From Roridomyces roridus (Eukaryota; Basidiomycota; Agaricomycetes; Agaricales; Mycenaceae), in assembly GCA_029378245.1 (NCBI GenBank), contig JARKIF010000002.1:124001-188000 (forward strand): DNA of 64,000 bases, written 5' to 3'. The position numbers and the translations under genes are program-made. Position 1 is the first letter of the stretch; each line of letters begins with the position of its first letter. The notes beneath the pieces were generated by a model. It had not been told where the DNA came from, did not search any database, and saw only the letters and a program-made list of their open reading frames with translations. This document shows positions 21,392 through 33,511 of this stretch, in pieces.

Positions 21392-23655
21392 TCAATAAAC
21401 AACCAACGCCGCGGCCAAGAACAACCCAAGCAACACCGTGTATTCCGGCGTCCCATGTACTTTGCCTCCGTCGTTCTTGTGGTCCCCAGTAGTATCAGTA
21501 GTCCCGGTCGCATTCTGCACCTCCGAACTCGTGGTGATATTCTCAATTACACTGACATCCCCCGCCACGGCGCCAGTAGGGACGTCATACGGGTCAGGCA
21601 CGGGGGGGCGCGTCCCTCCGGGCGGGATGACGGTGACGACTTGAGTGTTATCCTGCGGGCTGGGCATGCTACCCGTGCGCAGGAAGTTTCTCGAGAGAGC
21701 CGCCGCGGTACCTGCTGGGCCGGTCACTGTACAATTGCCGGTGAGACCCCCCATTTCTTTCCGAGAAATCAACACGCTTACTTGAGATCGAAATCTGAAG
21801 TCATCCACAAAATCTCCTTCGAGGAAGTCACGGGCGTCTGCGCGGGAACCTGGAATGGCCATGCGGTGCACATCAACAGGAGCTGCCAGGTTTGGGTGTA
21901 GATGATCAAGGCAGTATCGTTCTATGAAGCACCGCAATGATGAGAAATTGTGTTGGGTTGAATGTACACTGGAACTCACAGGCTGTGCGTCGATGCTAAA
22001 GTTATTGAAGCCCTCAAATGTCTTCGCGCTGTCCTCGATCGCAGGAAACCCAGACAATTAGCGGTCAGAGTCTAGAGTCTACCTAAAACCGATTGGGACT
22101 CACGAAAATCAGAACACAACAATGGCGAAACGACCGTCTCGCGAATATCAAAAACGGGTTGATATCCAAACAAACTGGCATTGCCATGGAGCGATTGGTT
22201 GAGCGCAAAATTGAAGAGCGGAAAGTCGGGGTTGGATCGGAAACTGGCAGCGACTGCGAACCGGAGATCGGTGGCCGTGACGGGGGCGTTGCAGAGCGTG
22301 CCGGGGCCACAACTGGGCGCTGCAAGTGGCGTCTCGATGGCCTGTGCCAGCAGAGTTTCCCAGGCCTGCGCTAGTGAGAATTCTGATCCAAGCAAGCAGG
22401 ATATCATGCTCATTTTGACGACACTGCCATTGCCTTGGCCATAGCAGGGGCAGGTGGGATCGGTCATGCAGAAGAAATCGGAGCGAAGGAGCAAGCGATT
22501 GGTGGCAGCCACCTGGTCCGAGATCATCTCTTGGAATGCCTGCATTAAGATCATTAAGTTATCCGAACTTGAAGCTTGAAGCCCGGCAAAAGACCATACC
22601 ATTCCGTGAGGGATCACAGCGTCGATGACAAAGCGACCGACGCGCTCAGGGAATTGAGCGACATATGCTGCACCGACGAACGTCCCACTGGCATCAAAAC
22701 GTCAGTGCTCTTCTCGTTTACATCTGTTGTAAGACGTACTATGATACCCCGTCGAAATGAATTATCTCGTATCCGAGCGCAGCGCGCACAGTGTCCATGT
22801 CCTGGATAAACTCCGCCGTACTGACAAACTGCAGCAGCCCCGGAGGCGTGGTATTATTGCAAGACGCCAAGAAGCCGCGCATGGCAACTTGATATGCGTT
22901 GTACTCCTCTTCGGAAGTCGGGCTGATTCCCCGGTGAGCATCGAGAAAAATCCTGTAAATGAAAGAGATATACAAAGGATGGGGTATGTCATTGAAAAAC
23001 GCGCCCGAGGTACAGTTCAAAGGGGTGGAGAATTCCAGACCTCGCATGTTGATTGCTGGGGGCAAATTAGTTCAAAAGCGAGATTCATAGATTGGATTAC
23101 TTGCCAAGAATATCAAAGTCGTCCATCAGCTCGGTGAAAGTACTCGAAAGATTGAGGGCGTTCTCCCAGGCTTAGGGAGCTGCGGGAATCCCTGGGCCGC
23201 CTCCAATGCGGCGTCAGGAACGATAAAATCATTTCAATTGTCCGACTAACCTGGGTGACTGCGAGGGAGTTAGATTATGGAAGACAGGAAACAGAAAGGA
23301 CAAACAAATATATCACACCCTGTGGATTTGCCGGTCGATTCATGGCAAATCCGACCGTGATATTCGCGACAGGGTCAAAGGGCTTCGAGTAGTCCATTGG
23401 GACGTCAATTTCTGCATAATATAAGCGCCAGTCCAGCAAGGAAATAGACCACGCACCCCCACATTGCAGCGACGAAGGAAGGGGCATGTCCGCGGTAATA
23501 TTGAGTCCTTGCAGAGCCGGCGGGATTCTCGTGTGGCAGTCCAACCACCTGATAGTCTGGTTTTCTGCACGACGTTGCAATGGAACATAAAAAGAGGAAG
23601 CAGGGGTAACGGCGCCGATGAGGGCAAGCGAAAAGAAAAGAAGCTGGGAAGCCAT
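21392..23655 (-). pseudogene. Secreted TAP-like alpha/beta hydrolase, decayed, copy B
   Basis: Same signal peptide, GVSYG nucleophile elbow, GC-AG intron and lesions as copy A. One extra T in a T run after VIY alters only the already unreadable segment. Confidence 0.65.
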
Positions 23656-24354
23656 CGGCAAGATGCAAAAGCAGGAGTCAAGAGGAATGGATCTCCAGGG
23701 TTCGATTTGTTAGACTTTATACGCTCTTGATCTTGGGTCCGCAGCACTTTTGGCAAGTTCACGTGTTGTACTCCGCAGCGTTTGGAGGCAAGTTGGCACT
23801 GCATTGGTCCGACGAGAATCGGGAATTGAGTTGGAGGCGGTCTTTAATGATGACGGTTCTGAGTGTCGTCATGGACGAGGACGAATTGCACTTGGCAACG
23901 AGGAGGCGGGCGAATCGGATTACTTAGACTGCGGCCGATCTGACGATTCCAGGGCTGAGGGCGCGCGAGTGCAATTGTCATGGCTGTAAGTCGCGAAGCT
24001 GAGGTTTCAGAAGGGGCACGGGGAGATGGGACCGGTGGATTGGAGCCTGCCATCTCGAGCGAAGGGGAACCAGACATGGAGGTGAAAGGAAATAGTGAGC
24101 ACTGATTGGTCGGCTGATCGTGATGCGGGAAACAAACAAGGCTAGACAAATGCGTCTGTCGAAGCTGTGCGAAAATTCTTGGAAAATTCTGAAATTAAAG
24201 GAGGTTCTTATAAGCTAGACTAAATTTTGTTCTATGCCAGCGCAGGGGTCATAAAGAGAAAGAGAAGAAAATCCAGGAGAAGCCGTAATATCAAATCTGA
24301 TGTGATGGCGGGCGGTCTAGGCCTTCTGAATCTCTTCCCTCCTCACAACTCAGC

Positions 24355-25505
24355 ATGTCAGACTCCGTCCCACAAGAGTTAGTCGATTTCATCGTCAAAA
24401 ATCTCAAGGGCGACACGCCAAGCCTCAAATCATGCTCCTTCGCCGCACGCACATTCGTTGGGCCCTCTCAGGCTCATCTTTCGGAAGATCGAGTTCTCCC
24501 TCCTCCAGAAACAACTCGTACAGCAACCCATGCCAGAGATTTCACAAAACCATCACTTCGTCCTCACCTCACGACGCTCGTCGAGGAATTGCTGGTGGGC
24601 TCCGAGACGTCTTTCGAGTACGACGCAGACGGGCAGTATCCCGAAGAACGCCACCCTTTTGGGTCATGTCCAGCCAGACGCTGGCCCTCGTTCTCCCCCT
24701 CTTTATCTATAGGCTGAGGCGGATATCCGTAGTAGAGAATTTGCCCGGGGAATGGAACGGCGGCGGGGACTTCAGCATGAAGTGGAGCACACTGGGCCGC
24801 TCCCTCAAATCCGCGCTTACCGACGTCTTTTCCTCGCCAACGCGCAACTGCGCGGAATCGTTATTCATTCTCCCAAGGACCTGCTTTCCCTGTTCAGCGA
24901 TGCAACAGCGCTCAAGTGTCTCTCGCTCTCCCGCGTCTACTTCGAGAGAGACTTCGAGCAGCCGTGGCAACCGCGCGAAGCCTGGCCAGAAGCGCAGCCC
25001 TGGAGACCGCAGCTGACGCTTCTTCCTTAATCCCCGCATCGACCTCTCCCAAATCATCTCTTTCACTGTCGCTTCGGATGTGACTGGAATGAAAAACGCG
25101 GTGATCGCGGCTGTTGTTGCACATAATCGTGTTCAAGATCTGGATGTTTATCGTCCCCCAAGTGAGTCATTCTCCGCGCGGCTTGGACTCATTATTCACC
25201 TCTAGTAGGACTTGATATCAACCCCACCATGTCAGATACTTTTAAAGCCATCCCAATGCATTCTCAGCTGGAGAGCATCACCTTTGACGGCATAATGTGG
25301 ACCATGTTGCGATCCTTGAACGATACAATCGAGTCTCTCGTGGTGGGACTTCCCTCGCTGAGGAGGGTGGAAATCCGCGTTACCCCACACGAGTCGAAGG
25401 ATTTCCCGGGATGGTCAGTTGTCAGTTGTCATTCGAGACTTTTTGCCTTCCCTTGAAAGTCGGGGGTTGTTGAACGTATCCGAGTTTGACAGTTTGAATC
25501 AACTT
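24355..25505 (+). pseudogene. F-box/LRR pseudogene, copy B
   Basis: Same frameshifted relic as at 9042, with one extra C in the CCCC run before the later MSDTFKAIP segment. Confidence 0.75.
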
Positions 25506-25721
25506 TTCTTCCAATCGACAACCTGACTGAATTTTACTCACAGAAAAAAACAGTTTTGTAGATTGGGAATAGGATCAAAATCGCACAAAATTGTGCGACT
25601 TGGAGGCAATCCGTCTCCCTCGGCCGAGGGACTCGGAAATGCAGTGGATGCGAGAATTGAGCGCTTTTTTTTTTTTGGCTGAGTCTAGATCTTCGGCCAC
25701 CGCCGTTCCCAAGGTTGCACT

Positions 25722-25791
25722 TAGTCCCAGCACCCGACCGCCACGCAGGGCTCCCAAATTAGGATGTCGTGGCGGTCGGGTGCTGAGACTA
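25722..25791. mobile_element. 70-bp hairpin MITE, copy B
   Basis: Duplicate of 10406-10475 with the same GGTTGCACT flanks. Confidence 0.8.
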
Positions 25792-25800
25792 GGTTGCACT

Positions 25801-26865
25801 GACTGAATAGATTGGCAGAATCAACCTTGTCCGGACTCCGACTGTGAAGTGACATTAGGTAAGATGCGCGGGATAGTAACCACCGCCGCTGGAGCACCCA
25901 GAAGCAGTGAAGCTACCGGAGCTATCAAACGGTGAGTGGCGTGCAAAATACTGTGATGCATGGTGGCCTCCCAACGCTACGACTGCCACGTGCGAAAATT
26001 CCATGGACGACGGAATCTCCAAACTCAGCGCTCCGAGATGTTCCGAGTCTTAAAATTCATTTTAACTCTTATCGGCCGTTTTCCAGCCAGAGTGGGGTCG
26101 GACGTCAGTGTCGGTGTTGGGATAATTTACTTTTCAGGTAATTTTTGGGGACTTTCTGGTTCGATTTGGCTGCCTTTTTTGTCATTTGTCCTGACACCTC
26201 GCACAGGGATAATTCTATTGTCTTGCTAAATTCCGCCGACCTGCTTGGTACAACCTGTTACCATCTCCGCCCTTCTCCGCCGCCCATGGTCAACGGAAGC
26301 CGACCGGGACCGGATGGCAGCCGACAGCTCGCTACGTCCCTTGCTTCCCACCACTTGCCACCACAATCCCACCATGTACCGAGCCCCCATTTCCGCTGCC
26401 ACAACAGCCGTCCTTTTTAGAGCCAATATTCCTTTCCGCCCGGTATCCGTTACGTCCAGGACATCCCTCAATTGGCACTCTTCAAAATCCACAGTCCACC
26501 ATGTGCGCGCCTTGCACGTCTCTGTCTTTCAACCATGGACTCGGATTACCATGCACAAGCAATGGTCCTTAAGAGCAGGTCTTGGATTAAGCATAGTTAC
26601 TACCGCGTTCCCAGTAAGTAAGTGTCAAAAATCTCGCCCGAATTGTGCATATAGTGATCCTCGGGTAGTGGCCCGGTGGTACACAATAAGCGGGTCCAAC
26701 TAGAATCATCCGTGGCTCGATGGCCAGGACAGTCCTACAGCGTGTGGATTCGACCGTGACCAGCATAGCCCTGGAAGTACCGAGATCCACGCGAGGCCAT
26801 GTGGCATGCCGTACTTGTGCCATAATTGAGCGCTTTGTTGGCAGGGTATTCGGCATCCTCCACAG
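25801..26865 (+). other. Orphan mitochondrial-type 5' exon and flanks, copy B
   Basis: Duplicate of 10485-11549; the MYRAPISAATTAV exon is 26374-26613 and ends at GTAAGT. Confidence 0.35.
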
Positions 26866-26873
26866 TTGCACAC

Positions 26874-27338
26874 AGGACCCGTGATTATCCCCTGGGAGGT
26901 CGGATCTGAAAATCGACCCTCTGCAACTTTTTGTCCGGACTCCGCGTCGTGCGGGTGTCTAATTTTTTTGTCCGGAACACATTGTAACCCCCAAAATTTT
27001 GACCATTTTTTATCCGGATCAGCTGGAGATCAGCCCATCAAAAATCAACGAAAAATCTTCAAAAACCCAGATAAATCGCCGAAAAATTCTGCAGTCCGAT
27101 CCAAGTCAAATGAATGCCGATGATGCTCACTGAGGACCACCCGAGCTTCATTTTGCCCGAGTTCAACTTGTTGGCCACTTCGAAGCTCATGTGAGTCCAC
27201 ATTTCTGTCCGGACTGTGAACTGACTTCGCCGGGACCGAGGCTGATTTTGTCCGGACTTCGATCCAACTTGCATTGCTGACGAGCTATTTTTTGTCCGGA
27301 CTCCGGAGCAAACCCCATAGTTGATAATCACGGGTCCT
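26874..27338. mobile_element. 465-bp hAT-like MITE, copy B
   Basis: Duplicate of 11558-12022, with the TTGCACAC target duplication intact. Confidence 0.85.
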
Positions 27339-27831
27339 TTGCACACGACTGAATAGATTCGCGTAATTGAAATTAATCAATGTCGTCGGAGTGCAAAGTG
27401 AGGCGACCTTAGGCGAGCCTTGAAATTTTCAACCCGCGGGATGGAATCAGTTTCAACAACAGTCCCGCTTTCAACGGCAGCTTTCGGGGTAATTCTGGCA
27501 GAAGAAAGGCCGAAAAATTCGTGCTTCAAATTTCAATGTCCACCATGCGAATCTTTGTCCGTATTTTTTGTCCTAGGCGCGTTGCGAAAAAAGGTCAAAC
27601 CACACCTTCGTCGTCGCCACCCAGTGTCCAGAGATGTCTTCGAGTGTTTCACCTGTCGTGCTCTTCCTTCTCATTATACCAAACGTGGATGCGACGTTTC
27701 CAGGACAAGTTCTTTCTCTAAATACGTGGTGATGTGCCTGTTTCTATATCTGACCAGTTGACTTCAGACCAGGCGCCCAAGCCATTGAAAAGGGAACCTG
27801 CATGAACGAGGCTTCACAACACTAGGCTCGG

Positions 27832-28457
27832 ATGTGTTCACGGCGAACCAGAGTATACATGGCCTGTCTCAATTGCCGCAGGCGCAAAGTCAAGGTGAGT
27901 TCTTTTCATCCACCCCGAGTTCATTCAGTGACGCTCTCAAGTGTGATTCGAAGGATACTGAGACCTTGCCTTGCGCGAGGTGTCTAAAAATGGGGCTTGT
28001 TTGCCGATACATGTCCATCGAAGAGGAACAGCTGGCCAACGAAATACCGGATTCCGCTACCGCTCCTTTTCACGGGCCCTTCCCAACCTTGCAATCATAT
28101 CCCTCCCATGGGACAGTCTCTTCCAATAATCATCAGTTCCCGCAGGGGAGTGCGACATCGGACGCGTACCCTCCACCCAGGTTCAGGCATATTCAACCAC
28201 GACCTGAGGCTAATTCCAGCACTTATCAGACGAGCCCCGAACTCGTCACCCTTACACCGCCCTTTGATAGCGGCACCTATTCAAGGGCGACAGGCGGAGG
28301 GACCCACCATCTGTTGCCTCAATATTTGACCTCTTTGTACTACACCCCGGCGTCTCTCCCTCAACAACCGGCGGATCCTTTCATTCCGTGGCCAGTGCCC
28401 CATTCTCAACCAGTGTACGTCTATCCCTTGTGTTGTTTTGGGGTCGCGTTCAATTAG
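27832..28457 (+). CDS. Small Zn2Cys6 transcription factor, copy B
   Basis: Same two-exon structure and identical predicted protein as the gene at 12516-13141 (exon 1 27832-27894, intron 27895-27941, exon 2 from 27942). Confidence 0.7.
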
Positions 28458-28695
28458 CCTATAGTGCATGCATTTATTGCCAGCCAGAATCGTGCTCTTG
28501 TGATGGATAACCGGGGGACGATCTGCCGGAGCATAGCCGCCATTTCCGTGATTCTTTTTTGTTGTACTTGTGTTCATACGATTCTTGGACATTCCACGGA
28601 CTTCAGAATTGCTGTGGAGGTTGGAGCCGTGATGGGAATGTTGTTCCCTATCTTCTACGGCCCACGGGCGGAGATCTCCGGCTATGATCACTGTG

Positions 28696-29305
28696 GCTTG
28701 GATCAAACAAAGGCTCTCTCAAGACGACGATTACGATCAGCACCACCGTCGTCGGACCTGTGAAGGAGAGAGCGAAGGTGCGGGAATTGAGAAATAACGT
28801 GCGTATGGCAGTATGGGGGCGCAGGAGAATCCCGTGGCTAGATCGGCGGTTCGAGTTGGGATCGTGTAGCGAGTGCGCTTTGGAAGCGTAAGCACCAGAC
28901 TATCTTGCCTCATACTTTTTCTCATCGACGTTCTTATCCCAGAATCGCGCCCGAAATTCGAAAGGGGATCCTTGTCACATTGTCTTTAAGGCCGGATGCC
29001 CTATATCAGTGGTATCGGGGAACTACCTTGGAACTACCCGGTCCGTTCTCCAAGCGCTTTACGACACGGACAAGGAGGATGATTGGTGGAGAATTGTATT
29101 CGAAGCGTACGTGGCTGCCAAGTGCTGCGGAAACTGTGGTGGATTTCTCAAGATTGTGGGGAGGAGTAAGGGTAGAGATCTTGCCATTCTCAAGAAAGAG
29201 GAAGGAAAGTACCGAGCCCAGAACACAAGGCGCAGACGGGGCCGACGAGCGCAGGAGGGGACACTTGTAAAGAGCAAAGGTGGAGGGCGCGGGAGTAGTG
29301 GATAG
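28696..29305 (+). other. Possible small gene, copy B
   Basis: Duplicate of 13380-13989. Confidence 0.25.
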
Positions 29306-29802
29306 GGCGTGTAATTTGTGTACTCCGAAGTATCGCAGTGGAATCAAGTCCAGGCGTAGCAGCGCAACGAGGAATGAGGGCGGCGGTTTGGAGGTGCCGG
29401 TGAGGCGTAGCTCCGGAGGTGGGTGTCGTCGTGAGAGACAACTTCAAGTGGGGGATGTGTCGCGGGGGTGGCTGTTATGATGAGAACAGGGCCTCGGTGG
29501 ACCTCAGGATGCAGTAGAGCATATTTGCAACGTTAGCGAAACGGGAGCGAGCATGAGATGGGCGCGTCATCACCGCAGAAATAGAAATAGCCACGGTGGC
29601 GTATGCCATGATACAAGGGCTTGACGCGGGCGTTGGGCGCCCAGATATCGAGTACCTTGAGTCAGGACTCAGGGAACTAGCGCGTCGAGGGAATTCAAGG
29701 AAGAATACAGTGTCAAGTTGCGGCGATATCATTTTCTGTTCGCCGACTTCGATAAACAACCGCATATATTTCCCTCTCTCCAAGGTCGAGTTCAACAAAA
29801 GT

Positions 29803-31386
29803 CTAAACATACATCATAGGTTTCATCGGCTTGTACGGCTCCTCCAAGTACTTGACATCCTCCGCGCTGAGCTTAACGTCGAGCGCACCTGCCACCATGG
29901 AAAAAATCACGTCAGTTCAAACTTCTATGCACTCATTCGGGCGGCGCATACCGATGAGGTCTTCGAGCTTTTCAAGCGACGTTGTCCCGACGATAGGCGC
30001 TGTGACTCCTAGATACACAGGTAGAAATTGAGTGCACGGCCGAGATTGAGTGAGCGACAAACCATCTTTAGTCATGTGCCACGCGAGCGCGATCTGTGCC
30101 ATCGTCTTGTTGTACTTCTTCGCCAACTGCTCGACCCTGCATTCACCAGTCAAAATTATATCCGCCAAACGTATAAAACTGACCGATCTACGACGTCTTT
30201 ATTCCCCGCGCCGAGGAGGAAATACGCCTCAGGAGGCAGCTCGTCACTTTCCTGGCGCGTGGTTTTGGTGTTTTCCCCATCAGAGGCAGACGTAGCATTA
30301 GCATTGAGACGTGTGAGCGCCCCCAGAGACGGAGTGTCTGTGGTACCTGCAGCTACGTTGAGAGTAGGCGCGACGTACGGACGAGTGAGCGCCCCGCGCG
30401 CCAGGGGCGACCATGGGATGCAGCCTACGCCGAAATGATTCAGCGTGGGCATCATCTCGCGTTCTTCTTCGCGGTACAGAAGGCTGTATTGATTCTGCAT
30501 CGAGATGAATGGGGTGAGGTTGTGCGTTATCGCGTAGTCTGTGGGTTTTTCGGATTGCCAGTTAAGAGGAGGGGGATTTGAACTGACTTTGCATGACGTG
30601 GACTATAATTTTGTGCGTTAGAATGCAGTGAAAGGAAGGAGGACTAGACGCACACTGCCAGGCATGGCACGAAGACATGCCAATGTAGCGGACGTATCCG
30701 GCTTGAACGACGTCGTGAAGAGCTTGCATCTACACTTCATCAGCATGTCCGAAACTATGGGAGAAAGAGCAGCATACAGTCTCGGCGACAGGTGTAGCGT
30801 AATCGAACCGATGGCCTGCAAAAAAAAATCAACCCTCATATAGCCAGAAGAAACACCGAGCTCACATTGCAAGACGTCAATATAATCCATCTGGAGGCGC
30901 CCCAAACTTGCTTTCACCGAATCAAAGATATGCTTCCGCGAGAGTCCATGCTGGTTGACATATCCCACATTGTCCGGCCCAGCCAAAAAGAGCTCGAGCC
31001 CGCTGACCTCAGTCGTCTTCCCGACAGGATGGCGGACCTTGGTCATCACAACAATCTCCTCTCTTGGGAGCCCAAGTTTCTTGATCGCGTTCCCGAGGAC
31101 GATTTCGCCCATACCGTTCGAGTACATGTTGGCCGTGTCGAACGTCTGGATGCCTGCTTCGTACGCGTATTTGATGTGCTTGATGCTTTCTTCCTCATCG
31201 AGCGCCCAGGGACGCCATTCCTTGGAGCCGTAGGTCATACATCCGAGGATGATTTGCGAGACTTTGAGACCAGAGTTACCGAGACGGACTGTGGACCCTT
31301 GACTCAGTCGTTCCAACCATAGAAAGATAAAGCTGCGTACCGTATTTGACGCGACGAGCGGGCTGGATGGTTTGCTGAGTGGACAT
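29803..31386 (-). CDS. Aldo/keto reductase, complete
   Basis: Multi-exon NADPH-dependent oxidoreductase starting [16 protein letters not shown]; exon 1 31386-31341, exon 2 from 31297, then at least six short introns, stop at 29803-29805. The family landmarks are in order: [19 protein letters not shown]; the catalytic Asp and Tyr in [10 protein letters not shown]; the Lys in VMTKV; the His in [11 protein letters not shown] (split by an intron); then [35 protein letters not shown] and the NADPH-binding [16 protein letters not shown] and [13 protein letters not shown]. These match the yeast YAKc/AAD-like subfamily that reduces aldehydes or ketones, probably cytosolic. All tetrad residues are present. 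It spans the right edge of the tandem unit, and its 3' half is duplicated at 14487. Confidence 0.92.
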
Positions 31387-31431
31387 TGTGACTTGGTTTT
31401 AGTGGATACGTCTCCAGTTGCGACGCAGTGG

Positions 31432-31439
31432 CTTTTATA
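31432..31439 (-). promoter_or_regulatory. TATA box of the aldo/keto reductase
   Basis: TATAAAAG on the minus strand, 46 bp upstream of the reductase ATG. The duplicated 3' half at 14487 lacks it. Confidence 0.55.
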
Positions 31440-31883
31440 GCAGATTTGGTTCTTGCCCGCGTTCCCCAGAATCCATGCTGACGTCTTCTCGGCACACAGG
31501 CTTGAAGTTGCAGTAAAAGTGGCGACGTGAAAATGATCCCCAGATCCGCAATTTTACGTGGGCAAGATGACTGGACACTTTTCGGACGTCCGCAAAGCTG
31601 GGAAGTCGGGGTGTACTATGTAGCGCGCGTTCAAAACTTTCACTGTTGTCAAGAGGAGAGATTCGAGGGAAGCTTCGAGTTGCTTCCAGAGGGTCACGGT
31701 GGCGGGAGCAAAGAGAGCAATGATGTCGGATCACGCCGAGAGTTTACTTTCCGTACACTCTCTTGAACTGGTACCCTCATCTGCCAGGCCAGCGAGCCTT
31801 CGAGTCGTCGAGCCATGAACACGACACTGTTCCCTCGGCGTCTGGCAAGCAATTCACGGCCATCTGGTCTCGAAAGTTAAGTA
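31440..31883. other. Divergent intergenic region
   Basis: About 450 bp between the reductase and the membrane-protein gene; no coding or repeat feature seen. Confidence 0.5.
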
Positions 31884-33180
31884 ATGGCCGCCCTCGAGGC
31901 TTCTATTGTACGTCGTTTGGCACCTCTTGCTTCAGACACCCATGCAGACCAGCTCTCGCTCATCGCAAAGAATCCCTGCCGGGTAATACTAGGCTCCCCC
32001 TTGAATCTGGCTATCGTCTCCGATCTGACTCGTTTTAGTGCACTCCCTGCGACCTCCCGGGGGTCTTACGGCGGCCTTGAAAATTCCCCTCCGTCCTACC
32101 AGTCAACGCCTCCTCGCGACGCAGAAGAGTCCTATACGAACGAACGAACAGTCCTTCTTCTCCACCGGCCGACGCCTCCGCCCTCAAATGGCACTGGCGC
32201 GAAAAATCGCTCCTGTCGCCTCCCAAGCGTCGTGTATCTCCTCCTAATCGCCATCCTCTTCTTCATCCACTTCAGACCGGGCGACGACGCATTAAATCCC
32301 TCCGTACGCAATCGCATTCGCCGTGAATGGGAGGCGGAACTGCGAGAACACGAGGTCGTACGTCAGCGATGGGAGGAAGAGCGGCGGGAGCTGGATGAAA
32401 AGTGGGATGAGTTGCTTCGGGACCGGGAGACTTGGGTGCACGAATGCGAGATTGGCAGACGTGAAGAGGAGAGGAAGAGAAAGGAAGAGGAGGACCGTGT
32501 GCGGGCGGCGTTTGCTTGGGACGGCATTGTTGCAGGTCGGACGTGCTTGCGCTATGGGACGCGTCAATATACGGCGCGGATTGTGAATATTCCAAGGGAA
32601 TACGACCCGCTCAAGGCCTGCTCCGAGACGGAGGTCGACATCCACGGGGTGAAGATGGCTAGCCCGCATTGGTGCGAGGACAGAGTACGTTGTTCCAGTC
32701 CTGAAGTTCCTTTCGTCCTCTCAGATCTCGTCAGGGCTGTAATGGCGTCTTCGGGCACTGGACGGTGGACTCTGGAGAGCCCAGCTGTGCGACTCACTTT
32801 GACTACTTTAAAGACAAGGTTTGCGGTCTCACCGTCTGCGTTCTCCGCTCATTTGCACATATCAGGGCTGTACCACTCAGGGTTCCGGCTTGAGAGTACG
32901 TCCGCCTCTCTCCGTTTGTATCCTCCCCGATTGAACCAGTCCGTTCGTTCTAGCGCATCGAATCCCACCTCGAAGATCTCCACAGCGAAGTCGACTGGCA
33001 GGAAATGTGTTCCACCACTCCAGCCGACTTTCGTCAGATGCATTTCGACGGTCCCCATATTTGTGTGAATTGGGTGTGTGATATTTTCAATCAGTCTTCG
33101 TTTTTAGTGCTCATCCCCGCGCGTAGGGCAAGTACGGGACGTGGGGTATTTGGGAGATCGAGGATCGTGGGTGCTACTGA
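31884..33180 (+). CDS. Membrane-anchored coiled-coil protein with Cys-rich C-terminus
   Basis: Member of a widespread Agaricomycete family with no known function. The layout is a Pro/Ser-rich N-terminus (NSPPSYQSTPPRD); one transmembrane helix (VVYLLLIAILFFI); a highly charged coiled coil of REWEAELREHE, RRELDEKWDE and EERKRKEEEDRV units; then three cysteine-containing repeats (CLRYGTRQYTARIVNIP..., HWTVDSGEPSC...CTTQGSGLRRIESHLEDL, and CSTTPADF...GPHICVNWGKYGTWGIWEIEDRGCY). Three C-terminal introns are clear, the last ending at TAG before GGCAAGTACGG; the stop is at 33178-33180. The ATG at 31884 is the first in frame, but an intron near 31983-32037 may change the N-terminus. The topology suggests a cytoplasmic N-terminus and a coiled coil on the far side. 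Confidence 0.75.
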
Positions 33181-33511
33181 GGAATTTGTACGGATTCCTC
33201 CCTCAGCTGGTTGACTTGAACTTATTTCTTGGAATGTCACCGAATGTAAATAAAACGCTGTATCTTCGCGAAAGATGTTTTCTGCAGTACATACTCATAT
33301 GCGGAAAGCGAAAGCTCCTCAAGTTCTCATGCCGCCTTGACTTGCAGGCCTTGACTCATTACAGTGTTTGTGGTTGGTTTGTGGCAAGATTCCAGTGCCT
33401 TTCCAGACAGAGAACTTGAACTTCTAACTCTGGTTGGGAGAAAGTCCAACTGGGAACAAAAATACGAATATGAATTAAAATTTCGATTTACTGGGTCAAG
33501 AAAGTACAGGG

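Larger units (their letters stand above)
15107..30420. repeat. Tandem segmental duplication, copy B
   Basis: Second copy of the same unit. It begins at the junction inside the truncated F-box gene and ends inside the coding sequence of the aldo/keto reductase, which then continues uninterrupted into unique sequence. The two breakpoints define a unit of about 15,314 bp. All genes, pseudogenes and transposons of copy A are present with identical structural lesions, so those lesions predate the duplication. What remains open is whether this is a real tandem duplication or an assembly product of a repeat or of two haplotypes. Confidence 0.95.

Noticed and set aside
1..30420. Independent transposon insertions in the two copies
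   Set aside because: Both copies have the same elements with the same target duplications and the same internal lesions, so they were duplicated together.
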